The translations under genes were made by a program, and so were the position numbers. A DNA stretch of 24,701 nt, from positions 1 to 24,701 of IMG/VR virus record IMGVR_UViG_3300022851_001807; one strand, written 5' to 3'. Shown here piece by piece: positions 12,336 to 19,434 of this stretch. Each line of letters opens with the position of its first letter. Within the stretch, counting starts at the first letter, position 1. The DNA comes from a virus. The notes beneath the pieces are model-generated. The model did not search any database and was not told where the DNA came from. It saw only the letters and a list, made by a program, of their open reading frames with translations.

Positions 12336-12517
12336 ATATAATTAAATTAATTATAAATTGATACAAATAGGATCCTCTGTATTACCCTTAAATTAATTAA
12401 ATTTAATTTAACTTAAGTAATTTTAAATTAGATCTTAATTTAATAGGAGTTAAATTCTTGTTAAATTAAGGTCTTAATTTAATTTACATATGAATTAAAT
12501 TTACTAAATTATACTTA
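12336..12517. repeat. Gene-free AT-rich region with four palindromes
   Basis: 182 bp, nearly all A+T, with no reading frame of interest. Four inverted repeats built from TTAAATTAA-type words are visible. They are 12339-12353 (7-bp arms, 1-nt centre), 12388-12411 (9-bp arms, 6-nt centre), 12423-12443 (8-bp arms, 5-nt centre) and 12461-12482 (10-bp arms, centre GT). TATAAATT lies at 12352-12359, and a possible -10 (TAAATT, 12505-12510) lies 7 nt before the next ATG. The region separates phoH from the sugar island. It could hold a promoter, a terminator or a binding array, or act as an unwinding element of an origin. No G+C-rich terminator stem is present. Confidence 0.75.
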
Positions 12518-14455
12518 ATGGATTTTACACAAAATACTATATTCGGACCAGCCATATCAGAAGAGGTAAAAATTATCTGGGTTTCTGACATGTTTGTTGA
12601 AGATTATGTTGGAGGAGCAGAATTAACAAGTGAAGCACTAATACAAAGCTCTCCATTTGAAGTTATGAAGCTGCATTCTAAAGATGTAACAATGGAACTT
12701 CTAAAAGAAGGTCAAAGTAAGTTTTGGATCTTTGGGAACTTCTCACAATTAGACCTAAACATAATCCCAGCAATTGTAGCTAATATGAAATACTCAATTG
12801 TTGAATACGATTACAAGTACTGTAAGTACAGAAGTCCTGAAAAGCATAAAGAACTATCAGGAGCAGATTGCGATTGTCACGAAACTCAGCATGGTAAGTT
12901 GGTTGCAGGATTCTATCGAGGATCCCAGCATCTTTGGTGGATGGGTGAAAGCCAGATGGATCACTACCACAACCTATTTCCATTCTTAAGTAATGAACAT
13001 ATGAAGAATACCGTTCTTTCTTCTATTTTTGGAAAAAGAACACTTGCTGAAATCAAAGCACTTCGTGAAAGAACGGAGAATATGGATAGAAAAGGGTGGA
13101 TCGTACTGGGATCTAAGAGTTGGGTTAAGGGGTATGAGGAATCTGAACAGTACTGCAAAGACAATGGTTTAGATTATGAAGTTGTGTGGAATATTCCCTA
13201 TCATGACGTACTTAGAAAGTTCGCATTAGCAGAAGGTTTTGTGTATTTACCAAAAGGAAAAGACACATGCCCAAGAATGGTAATTGAGGCAAAACTTTTA
13301 GGGTGCAAGCTTGTTTTGAACGACTTTGTTGAACACAAGGATGAGGAGTGGTTTAATCCAAAACACACAGAAGAAGACAGTGAAATAACCCAGATAGAAC
13401 AATATCTTTATGCTGCCCCAGAGTGGTTTTGGAATGGAATAAAATCTCTTATGAACTATAGGCCAACGATGTCTGGTTATACAACAACAAGAAATTGTAT
13501 AGATCAGCAATATCCTTATGAAGCTTGTATCAATTCAATGCTTTCATTTTCTGATGAAGTTATTGTTATGGACGGCGGCAGCTCGGACGGAACTTTAGAG
13601 CGGCTTCATGAAATGGCGAAGGAAGACGATCGAATAAAAGTTTTCACTGCTGATCTAGATTGGGATCATCCACGATTTGCGGTGTGGGATGGTTTGATGA
13701 AAGACATGGCTCGTCAGAAGTGTCAGATGGATTTTTGTTGGCAACAAGACAGTGATGAGATAGTTCATGAGCTTGACGGCGAAAGGATTATAGAAATAAT
13801 GTCACAGTTCCCTGTGAGCATGAATCTTCTGGCTCTACCCGTGATTGAATACTGGGGTGGTTTCGATAAGGTTCGGGTTGACGTAAACCCTTGGAAGTGG
13901 AGATTGTCAAGGAATAAGAAATTTATTGGACATGGAATTCCAAAACAATTGAGAATCAATGAGGGTAGTGATGACTACCATGCAAGAATCGGAACGGATG
14001 GTTGCGACTACATTCATCGTGAAACAGGGGAGATTATTCCTTGTGCGACGTTTATGACACCAGAAGTTGAGATGCTACGTAGAAGATGTCAAGACGATGA
14101 AGAGTCACGGACAATGTATGAAAATTGGCTGGATAACGTCACGGATGCACTACCAACGGTTTCTCACTTTTCTTGGTGGGATATCGAAAGAAAGATTAAT
14201 ACTTATAAGAATTATTGGGGAAAACATTGGCAATCATTATATAACCTGAAGACAGAAGACACTGCTGAAAACAATATGTTTTTTGATTCAGCTTGGTCTG
14301 ATGTAACTTCTGATATGATCACGGAACGTTCCAAGGAATTGGCTGAAAAATGTGGTGGATGGGTTTTTCACAGTAAGTGGGATGGAAAACAGACTGCTTC
14401 AGTAAAATGTGCCAGAACACTTCCAAAATTTGTTTCAGGTATCTATGAAGAATAG
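12518..14455 (+). CDS. Bifunctional glycosyltransferase: GT4-like domain fused to GT2 domain
   Basis: A 645-residue fusion. Residues about 15-300 are GT-B/GT4-like: GGAELTSEAL near the N-terminus, then VLGSKSWVKGYEES, and the donor-site segment PKGKDTCPRMVIEAKLLGCKLVLND. From about 316 a GT-A/GT2 domain starts (SGYTTTRNCIDQQYPYEACINSM, then DEVIVMDGGSSDGTLERL) with the metal-binding Asp-Ser-Asp at 411-413 (WQQDSDEIVHE). Together they would add two sugars, or one domain may be inactive. GT4 and GT2 use nucleotide-sugar donors, but neither donor nor acceptor can be read from the sequence. It is the first gene of the island. No ribosome binding site precedes the ATG. Its last 11 nt overlap the next glycosyltransferase. 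Confidence 0.85.
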   Translation: MDFTQNTIFGPAISEEVKIIWVSDMFVEDYVGGAELTSEALIQSSPFEVMKLHSKDVTMELLKEGQSKFWIFGNFSQLDLNIIPAIVANMKYSIVEYDYKYCKYRSPEKHKELSGADCDCHETQHGKLVAGFYRGSQHLWWMGESQMDHYHNLFPFLSNEHMKNTVLSSIFGKRTLAEIKALRERTENMDRKGWIVLGSKSWVKGYEESEQYCKDNGLDYEVVWNIPYHDVLRKFALAEGFVYLPKGKDTCPRMVIEAKLLGCKLVLNDFVEHKDEEWFNPKHTEEDSEITQIEQYLYAAPEWFWNGIKSLMNYRPTMSGYTTTRNCIDQQYPYEACINSMLSFSDEVIVMDGGSSDGTLERLHEMAKEDDRIKVFTADLDWDHPRFAVWDGLMKDMARQKCQMDFCWQQDSDEIVHELDGERIIEIMSQFPVSMNLLALPVIEYWGGFDKVRVDVNPWKWRLSRNKKFIGHGIPKQLRINEGSDDYHARIGTDGCDYIHRETGEIIPCATFMTPEVEMLRRRCQDDEESRTMYENWLDNVTDALPTVSHFSWWDIERKINTYKNYWGKHWQSLYNLKTEDTAENNMFFDSAWSDVTSDMITERSKELAEKCGGWVFHSKWDGKQTASVKCARTLPKFVSGIYEE

Positions 14456-15215
14456 ATTTGTATTCGTTGTTCCGTGCTATAATGCGAAAAGCACAATCGA
14501 AAGAATGTTAATGTCTGTTTTTTGTCAGACGTATGATAACTGGATTATCTTAATACGTGATGACATGAGTACAGACGAGACGGATAAACTAATAGTAAAC
14601 TATTGTGTGAAAAACGAAGTTTCTGTTCGACATAATGGGTTCGAAATCAAAGATTGGATGGGTCAAAATCCAAAAGTTTTTGTTCATAAAAATAAAGAAA
14701 AGTTTTGGGAAGTGAAAAATGTACTATCTATGATTAGGGAAGACGTTGTTCGAGATGATGATATTATTTGTCGGTTAGATGGAGACGATTTTCTAACAGA
14801 CTTATGCGCTCTTCAGGACATCAATCTAGCCTATAACAAGTCTGGATGTGAGGTTTTATGGACAGCGCACAGATGGGGTGACACGCTTCAGAATATATCT
14901 AACGCAATGCCTTCCAATGCTGATCCATACAAACATCCATGGGTCTCGTCTCATTTTAAAACTTTTAGAAAGCACCTAATTAATGATGTGGCCGAAGAGA
15001 ACTTTTTTGGAGAAGATGGTGAATATATCAAGAGGACTGGTGATCAGGCGATATATCTACCAGTTCTTCACAAGACAAATAAGAGGGTCTTTTTTCCAAA
15101 GGAAGTGTATTATTACACTATAGACATGAAGCCAGAGACCTTTCAGACAGATGATGCAAAATTCCAAAAATCAGAAATGGAGTTTTTAAGGAATAGAGGG
15201 TTCATTTCTTCATAA
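14445..15215 (+). CDS. GT2-family glycosyltransferase
   Basis: A 256-residue GT-A enzyme: FVFVVPCYNAKSTIERMLMSVFCQTYDNWIIL at the start is the classic GT2 nucleotide-binding entry. RDDMSTDET follows, and the metal-binding DGD lies at 112-114 (CRLDGDDFL). The later KHPWVSSHFKTFRKHL region is the acceptor part. An ATG 12 codons upstream (14409) exists, but the chosen ATG starts directly at the first beta strand and overlaps the previous stop by 11 nt, as is common in this genome. It is shorter than typical GT2 enzymes, with no membrane helix, so it should be soluble. The donor is unknown. Confidence 0.85.
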   Translation: MKNRFVFVVPCYNAKSTIERMLMSVFCQTYDNWIILIRDDMSTDETDKLIVNYCVKNEVSVRHNGFEIKDWMGQNPKVFVHKNKEKFWEVKNVLSMIREDVVRDDDIICRLDGDDFLTDLCALQDINLAYNKSGCEVLWTAHRWGDTLQNISNAMPSNADPYKHPWVSSHFKTFRKHLINDVAEENFFGEDGEYIKRTGDQAIYLPVLHKTNKRVFFPKEVYYYTIDMKPETFQTDDAKFQKSEMEFLRNRGFISS

Positions 15216-15234
15216 CTAAAGAATAGTTATTAAT

Positions 15235-15555
15235 ATGAAAAACATCTACTTTAAAGATACTAACTGTCATTTTAGAAGTGGCGAGAACGTAACAATACGA
15301 ATGGGTGATAAGTGGCACCTTTCTCTCACTCCTGGAGATATTGTTAATGTAATAGATTATGAAACTGAGTCAGTAAGTAGGACAGTAAAAATAATTGGTA
15401 CAAAATATGTTCCGTTTGAAAATATTGAACCTTGCCTTTTAGAGTATGAGACATCTATTTTCTCAACTAAGGATGCAATCTTGAATGAGATGAAGTTGAC
15501 TTATAACAATTTTGATTCAAAAGACTTTGTATCTGTAGTAACATTCTCTGTATGA
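15235..15555 (+). CDS. ASCH/PUA-like domain protein
   Basis: A 106-residue, beta-rich protein. TIRMGDKWHLSLTPGDIVNVID (about 20-41) matches the ASCH pattern of a basic residue after a turn and a GDxVxV strand. VSRTVKIIGTKYVPFENI (about 47-64) is followed by a charged stretch and a final strand (DFVSVVTFSV). ASCH domains are PUA-like and often bind RNA; they are common small proteins in phages, and some hydrolyse modified nucleosides. Why one sits among glycosyltransferases is unclear. It is coupled to the following glycosyltransferase by ATGA. No ribosome binding site is seen. The assignment is by pattern only. Confidence 0.55.
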   Translation: MKNIYFKDTNCHFRSGENVTIRMGDKWHLSLTPGDIVNVIDYETESVSRTVKIIGTKYVPFENIEPCLLEYETSIFSTKDAILNEMKLTYNNFDSKDFVSVVTFSV

Positions 15556-16448
15556 AAACACTTTTTCTCAATAGAAAACCTGTTGAGGGACCATATGGTG
15601 GCGGAAATTTATTCGTAAAGGCTATATGTGAATATGGTGAGAAGTATGGATATAAGGTTATTCATAAGCTTGAATCGCATATAGACGCGATCTTGATGAT
15701 ACACCCAGACCCAGACGAGCTTAGGGTAGGAATCAATGAAATTAAGATCTACAAGAGTCTTTGCCCAAAAACAAAAATAGTTCACAGAATAAATGAGTGT
15801 GATGCTAGAAAGGGTACATCTGATATGGATGAGAAACTCAGATACTGCTCACAAATTACAGATGTTTCTATATTTGTATCAAATTGGATGAAAGACTATT
15901 TTTCTAAAGATTGGTTGACAGAAGAAAGGCACGTAGTCTATAACGGTGTAGATAGTAATCATTTTTCTAAGAATCAAAAAATAGATAATGGTAAAGTAAA
16001 TCTCGTAACTCATCATTGGTCAAATAACTCATTTAAGGGCTTTGATATTTACGATACTTTAGATGGGTGGGTTGGAGATAATGAAGATTACACATTTACG
16101 TACATTGGAAGAGAAAGGGGTAGTTTCAAAAATACAAAAGTTATCAGTCCACTATTTGGAAAAGAGCTTGGGGAAGAGCTTGGAAGGTATGACATTTATA
16201 TCAGCGCTTCTCGCTTCGATCCAGGTCCAAATCATATCATTGAAGCTATGGCTTGCAACATGCCAACCGTCGTACATAGAGACGGAGGTGGTGCTGTCGA
16301 ATTTGCCGGGATGGATAATGTATATGGAACTTTTGGAGAACTTCTTACATTGATCAAGTCAGAAAGCACTTTGTTGAAAAATACTGAATGGAATGTTTCT
16401 TGGGAAGACTGTGCTAAGAGATATTTTCAAATAATTGATCAAATGTGA
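15552..16448 (+). CDS. GT4-family glycosyltransferase
   Basis: A 298-residue GT-B enzyme. The N-terminal domain has KIVHRINECDARKG (acceptor side). VYNGVDSNHF at about 134-143 is the typical interdomain 'hNGvD' strand. LVTHHWSNNSFKGFD follows (donor domain entry). The donor-binding E-x7-E-like segment is YISASRFDPGPNHIIEAMACNMPTVVHRDGG. It is short for GT4 (usually 350-400 residues), like the other GT4 genes of this island. The start overlaps the ASCH-like gene stop as ATGA. A promoter for the next gene overlaps its end. Confidence 0.85.
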   Translation: MKTLFLNRKPVEGPYGGGNLFVKAICEYGEKYGYKVIHKLESHIDAILMIHPDPDELRVGINEIKIYKSLCPKTKIVHRINECDARKGTSDMDEKLRYCSQITDVSIFVSNWMKDYFSKDWLTEERHVVYNGVDSNHFSKNQKIDNGKVNLVTHHWSNNSFKGFDIYDTLDGWVGDNEDYTFTYIGRERGSFKNTKVISPLFGKELGEELGRYDIYISASRFDPGPNHIIEAMACNMPTVVHRDGGGAVEFAGMDNVYGTFGELLTLIKSESTLLKNTEWNVSWEDCAKRYFQIIDQM

Positions 16449-16454
16449 TACACT
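16446..16454 (+). promoter_or_regulatory. Extended -10 (TGATACACT) before a GTG start
   Basis: TGA plus TACACT (four of six bases) overlaps the preceding stop codon and ends exactly 6 nt before the GTG at 16461. A weak TTCAAA -35 (16426-16431) lies 17 nt upstream of the hexamer. No Shine-Dalgarno sequence precedes the GTG, so the transcript would be leaderless. Confidence 0.4.
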
Positions 16455-16460
16455 TACGGT

Positions 16461-17363
16461 GTGAAACCTCTTAGTATTTGTATAACATCTTGCAATAGGC
16501 TCAAATACCTAAAAGCTCTACTTACATCCCTTGAAGACATTCAGGGTGACGATGTTCAAGTATGTGTTGTTGATATGGGTTCGACAGAACCCGGACTTAG
16601 AGATTACCTTGAATCGAGAAATGTTTCATCGTTCTTTTACGACTCTAAAGATAGAGATTGGATAAATGATGAGTACATTGCACGAAACAAGTTGATTGAG
16701 ATGAGCAAGAATGAGACTATCATGTTTTTGCAAGACGATTCTCAGCTAATCGCAACAAAGTCAGTATTGTCTCAAGCCATTGATGACTTCTGGGATATGG
16801 AAGACTGTTACTGCTTGGAGATTTATGGTGTTAGGAAGGTAACGCTAAGAAACACTCTAGACATGACTCCAAGACTTGTTGGAAAAGACCTAGTAGACCA
16901 AAGGAAGTATTGGAGGCGTAGTGATAGGCATTTTCTAACCACTGGAATATACAGAAAAGAAATTTATGATATTGGAGAATATCCCACAGATTGGCCTCAC
17001 GATAAGTCCTATTGGGGTCGTTCAGAAGACTGGTATGACGGAAAGGTCAAGGAAAAATTCCCAAATGGACAGACTTACAGAACACATGTTCCATTAGCAC
17101 TGTCAGTCTGGGATGATAAAAGAGGAGGGTATGCATTCATACGAGAGAGTAAAAGATTTGGAGAATACAACTCTTGCTTTCACGAAAGTGGACTGTATTA
17201 TGAAAAAAATGTTGACAGTCTTATTCATGAGTCTGTTGGTCCTGTAAGTTTTATGGAGATAGCGAAGCCTTTAGGGTGGTCTGTGACGCAAGATGAGAGC
17301 GGAGAACAGAAAAAGTACCCTCAAGAAAAAATAATGCAGGAGGGTCCTTATGAAGATTTGTAA
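16461..17363 (+). CDS. GT2-like glycosyltransferase (GTG start)
   Basis: A 300-residue GT-A protein. SICITSCNRLKYLKALLTSL (5-24) and VQVCVVDMGSTEPGL (32-46) give the GT2 fold. MFLQDDSQL (88-96) replaces the DxD motif with D-D-S. The middle has a Trp/Tyr/Asp-rich acceptor region (TDWPHDKSYWGRSEDWYDG). The GTG start is required because the first strand begins at once and no nearby ATG is in frame. The last codons contain an AGGAGGG sequence that serves the micro-ORF starting inside this gene. The altered DxD leaves open whether it still needs a metal or is active. Confidence 0.75.
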   Translation: MKPLSICITSCNRLKYLKALLTSLEDIQGDDVQVCVVDMGSTEPGLRDYLESRNVSSFFYDSKDRDWINDEYIARNKLIEMSKNETIMFLQDDSQLIATKSVLSQAIDDFWDMEDCYCLEIYGVRKVTLRNTLDMTPRLVGKDLVDQRKYWRRSDRHFLTTGIYRKEIYDIGEYPTDWPHDKSYWGRSEDWYDGKVKEKFPNGQTYRTHVPLALSVWDDKRGGYAFIRESKRFGEYNSCFHESGLYYEKNVDSLIHESVGPVSFMEIAKPLGWSVTQDESGEQKKYPQEKIMQEGPYEDL

Positions 17364-17406
17364 AATTTGCAATAATTTCTTAGAAGGACCGTGGAAAGAA
17401 TTATGA
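17350..17406 (+). CDS. Micro-ORF: 18-residue CxxC peptide
   Basis: The frame encodes MKICKICNNFLEGPWKEL. It has a CxxC knuckle (Cys4, Cys7) like the start of many phage zinc-ribbon proteins. AGGAGGG (17338-17344) lies 5 nt before the ATG, the strongest Shine-Dalgarno sequence in the window. The frame begins 14 nt inside the upstream glycosyltransferase, and its TGA overlaps the next ATG (17403) as ATGA. It may be a coupling leader for the next gene, a real small peptide, or the remnant of a larger zinc-finger gene. All three fit; translation is well supported by the signals. Confidence 0.5.
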   Translation: MKICKICNNFLEGPWKEL

Positions 17407-17594
17407 AAAAATATTTAGAATTAGTTATAAGTGGTAAAAAGGAAACATCATCAATAGACGATTTCGTTAGAATGTGGTATAGAGACCTTAGTTCAAGAGA
17501 AAGACTGTATGACTATCTAGGCATCTCTAAAAAAGAGTATTCCGAATGGGTTGAAGGTACAGATATTGAAACGATAGTCGGTAGACATAGATGA
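17403..17594 (+). CDS. Small conserved-looking protein with LGxxxxEYxxWV motif
   Basis: A 63-residue protein, KKYLELVISGKKETSSIDDFVRMWY at the start and DYLGISKKEYSEWVEGTDIETIV at the end. The second half follows the pattern 'L.d(F/Y)LGm...EY..Wv', which I recall from short hypothetical proteins of phages and bacteria; the function is unknown to me. A GTG at 17391 is an alternative start, but its AAGGA site is too close (2 nt). The ATG used here overlaps the micro-ORF stop as ATGA. Its own stop overlaps the next glycosyltransferase start in the same way. Confidence 0.65.
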   Translation: MKKYLELVISGKKETSSIDDFVRMWYRDLSSRERLYDYLGISKKEYSEWVEGTDIETIVGRHR

Positions 17595-18490
17595 AAATAT
17601 ATTTTGACAATGTTGACTTTGAATCAACATCTGGACCAAATTCATTTGGCAGTAGGCTTGCCAAACAGTTTCTCAAGATGGGTCATACCATAAGCAAGTA
17701 CTCAGAACCATATGATGTTTATATGTGCTTTATCTCTCCAAGAAACAGACCAGCACCAGAATCTAAAAAAATATTAAGGGTTGATGGAATATGGTTCTCT
17801 CCAGATAATTTTGAAGAAAACAACAAATTTATAAAAAACGCATACGATCATGTTGATGCAGTTATCGTTCAGTCAGAATTCGATAGGCAGATGATTGAAA
17901 AATGGTTTGGAAAAAGAGACAATGTTCACGTGATTCACAATGGTATTGAAAAATACGAATCATCTTTCACCCATAGCTCAACCCCAAGATTTGTATGTAG
18001 TGCAAATTGGCATCCTCAAAAAAGGTTAGAAGATAACCTTCGACTTTTTCAAAAAATAAGAAACACAATGAGCGATGCAAAAATGACTGTTCTTGGAAAG
18101 AATGCAGTCGTGGCTGGGCATCGAAGCCTAACAGAGAATGTTGCATTTAAAGGAAGCGTAAGTCACGAAGAGTGCTTAAAGGTTTACAGAAATTCAGATT
18201 ACATGATTCATTTAGCCTGGCTAGACCATTGTCCAAATGTTGTTGTAGAGGCGCTATCTGAAGGTTGTCCTGTAATATGTACAGACTCAGGAGGCACTAG
18301 CGAAATCGTTAGGGATAATGGAATAATTATTCCAGAAACAACACCTTACAATTTCGAGCTTTTGGATTATGATTTACCACATGAGTTAAATTTTAGCAAT
18401 TTCACCTTACCTGAAGAGAAGCCATTTGTAAGGGCAGATTATCTCGATATAGAAAAGGTTGCTAAAAAATATCTTGAGGTGTTTTCATGA
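17591..18490 (+). CDS. GT4-family glycosyltransferase
   Basis: A 299-residue GT-B enzyme with the GT4 layout. SGPNSFGSRLAKQFLKMGH (14-32) is the N-terminal Gly-rich loop and helix. VHVIHNGIEKY (about 112-122) is the interdomain strand, and FVCSANWHPQKRLEDNLRLF is the donor-domain entry. The donor-binding segment is DHCPNVVVEALSEGCPVICTDSGGTSEIV (about 210-238). The 'CPNVVVEAL...G.PVI....GG..E(I/L)' pattern is very typical of GT4. It is shorter than usual. ATGA overlaps link it to the genes on both sides. Confidence 0.9.
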   Translation: MKIYFDNVDFESTSGPNSFGSRLAKQFLKMGHTISKYSEPYDVYMCFISPRNRPAPESKKILRVDGIWFSPDNFEENNKFIKNAYDHVDAVIVQSEFDRQMIEKWFGKRDNVHVIHNGIEKYESSFTHSSTPRFVCSANWHPQKRLEDNLRLFQKIRNTMSDAKMTVLGKNAVVAGHRSLTENVAFKGSVSHEECLKVYRNSDYMIHLAWLDHCPNVVVEALSEGCPVICTDSGGTSEIVRDNGIIIPETTPYNFELLDYDLPHELNFSNFTLPEEKPFVRADYLDIEKVAKKYLEVFS

Positions 18491-19434
18491 AAGTGTTTTT
18501 ATTAAATCCTAATGAGAATTGGGTCGTCGATAGGTTTGTAAAAGAGTGGGTTGAACATCACAACTATCCTAGCTCCAAATTCGTAACTGTAGACAATGCA
18601 AAGTCTTCTGATCTAGTGTATTTAATAGCCGATTGGTGCTGGAAGGATGTAGGTAGGGAAACATTATCAAATAAGAAAGTGATAGCCTCAGTTCATCACA
18701 TAGTACCAGACAAATTCCGATCTGCTGAAATAATGGACTTTAAGGACAGAGATAAATTTATAGATGCTTATCATGTTCCGTGCGAGTTGACGAAAAAGCA
18801 AATAGAAGATCTTACTGACAAGCCAATATACTGTTTTCCATTTTGGATAAATAATAAGATATGGTATCCAAAAGAAAAAGAAAAACTAAGAAAAGAGTAT
18901 GGCATATCAGAAAAAGCATACTTGATTGGAAGCTTTCAAAGAGATACTGAGGGCTTTGACTTAAAGACTCCCAAACTTGAAAAAGGCCCAGATGTATTTT
19001 GTGATTTTGTTGAAGATTTGTCTAGCACTCATCAAGATGTAGAGGTCTTGCTTGGTGGTTGGCGAAGACAATATGTTCAATCCAGACTTAAGAAATCCAA
19101 TATTAGATACCATTATTCTGAACTTCCAAATTTTACTAGGCTAAATGATTTTTACAATATGCTAGACCTATATTTCGTAGGTTCACGCTTTGAGGGTGGC
19201 CCACAGGCTGTTTTTGAATGTGCAGCTACACGAACTCCCATACTTTCTACACATGTTGGATATGCTCCCGAATTACTTCATAAAGATTGTTTAGTTGAAA
19301 ATTCGAACATCTTAACAAGAGATAATGTATCAAGTGAAGAAGTTTTAGATTATAATTTTAAAAATGTAGAAAAGTTTTTTATCCCTAATGGGTTTGATTC
19401 TTTTGAAAAAATGTTTGTAGAGGTAATGAAATGA
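18487..19434 (+). CDS. GT4-like glycosyltransferase
   Basis: A 315-residue GT-B-type protein. The N-terminal half is divergent (NENWVVDRFVKEWVEHH, then KKVIASVHHIVPDKF). The donor-side half is clearer: AYLIGSFQRDTEGFD, VLLGGWRRQYVQSRL and YFVGSRFEGGPQAVFECAATRTPILSTHVGYAPELL (about 236-271), where the Glu of VFECA matches the second Glu of the GT4 EX7E motif. GAGG lies 7 nt before the ATG. It is coupled by ATGA to its neighbours. It probably works in the same glycan pathway as the previous GT4. Confidence 0.8.
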   Translation: MKVFLLNPNENWVVDRFVKEWVEHHNYPSSKFVTVDNAKSSDLVYLIADWCWKDVGRETLSNKKVIASVHHIVPDKFRSAEIMDFKDRDKFIDAYHVPCELTKKQIEDLTDKPIYCFPFWINNKIWYPKEKEKLRKEYGISEKAYLIGSFQRDTEGFDLKTPKLEKGPDVFCDFVEDLSSTHQDVEVLLGGWRRQYVQSRLKKSNIRYHYSELPNFTRLNDFYNMLDLYFVGSRFEGGPQAVFECAATRTPILSTHVGYAPELLHKDCLVENSNILTRDNVSSEEVLDYNFKNVEKFFIPNGFDSFEKMFVEVMK

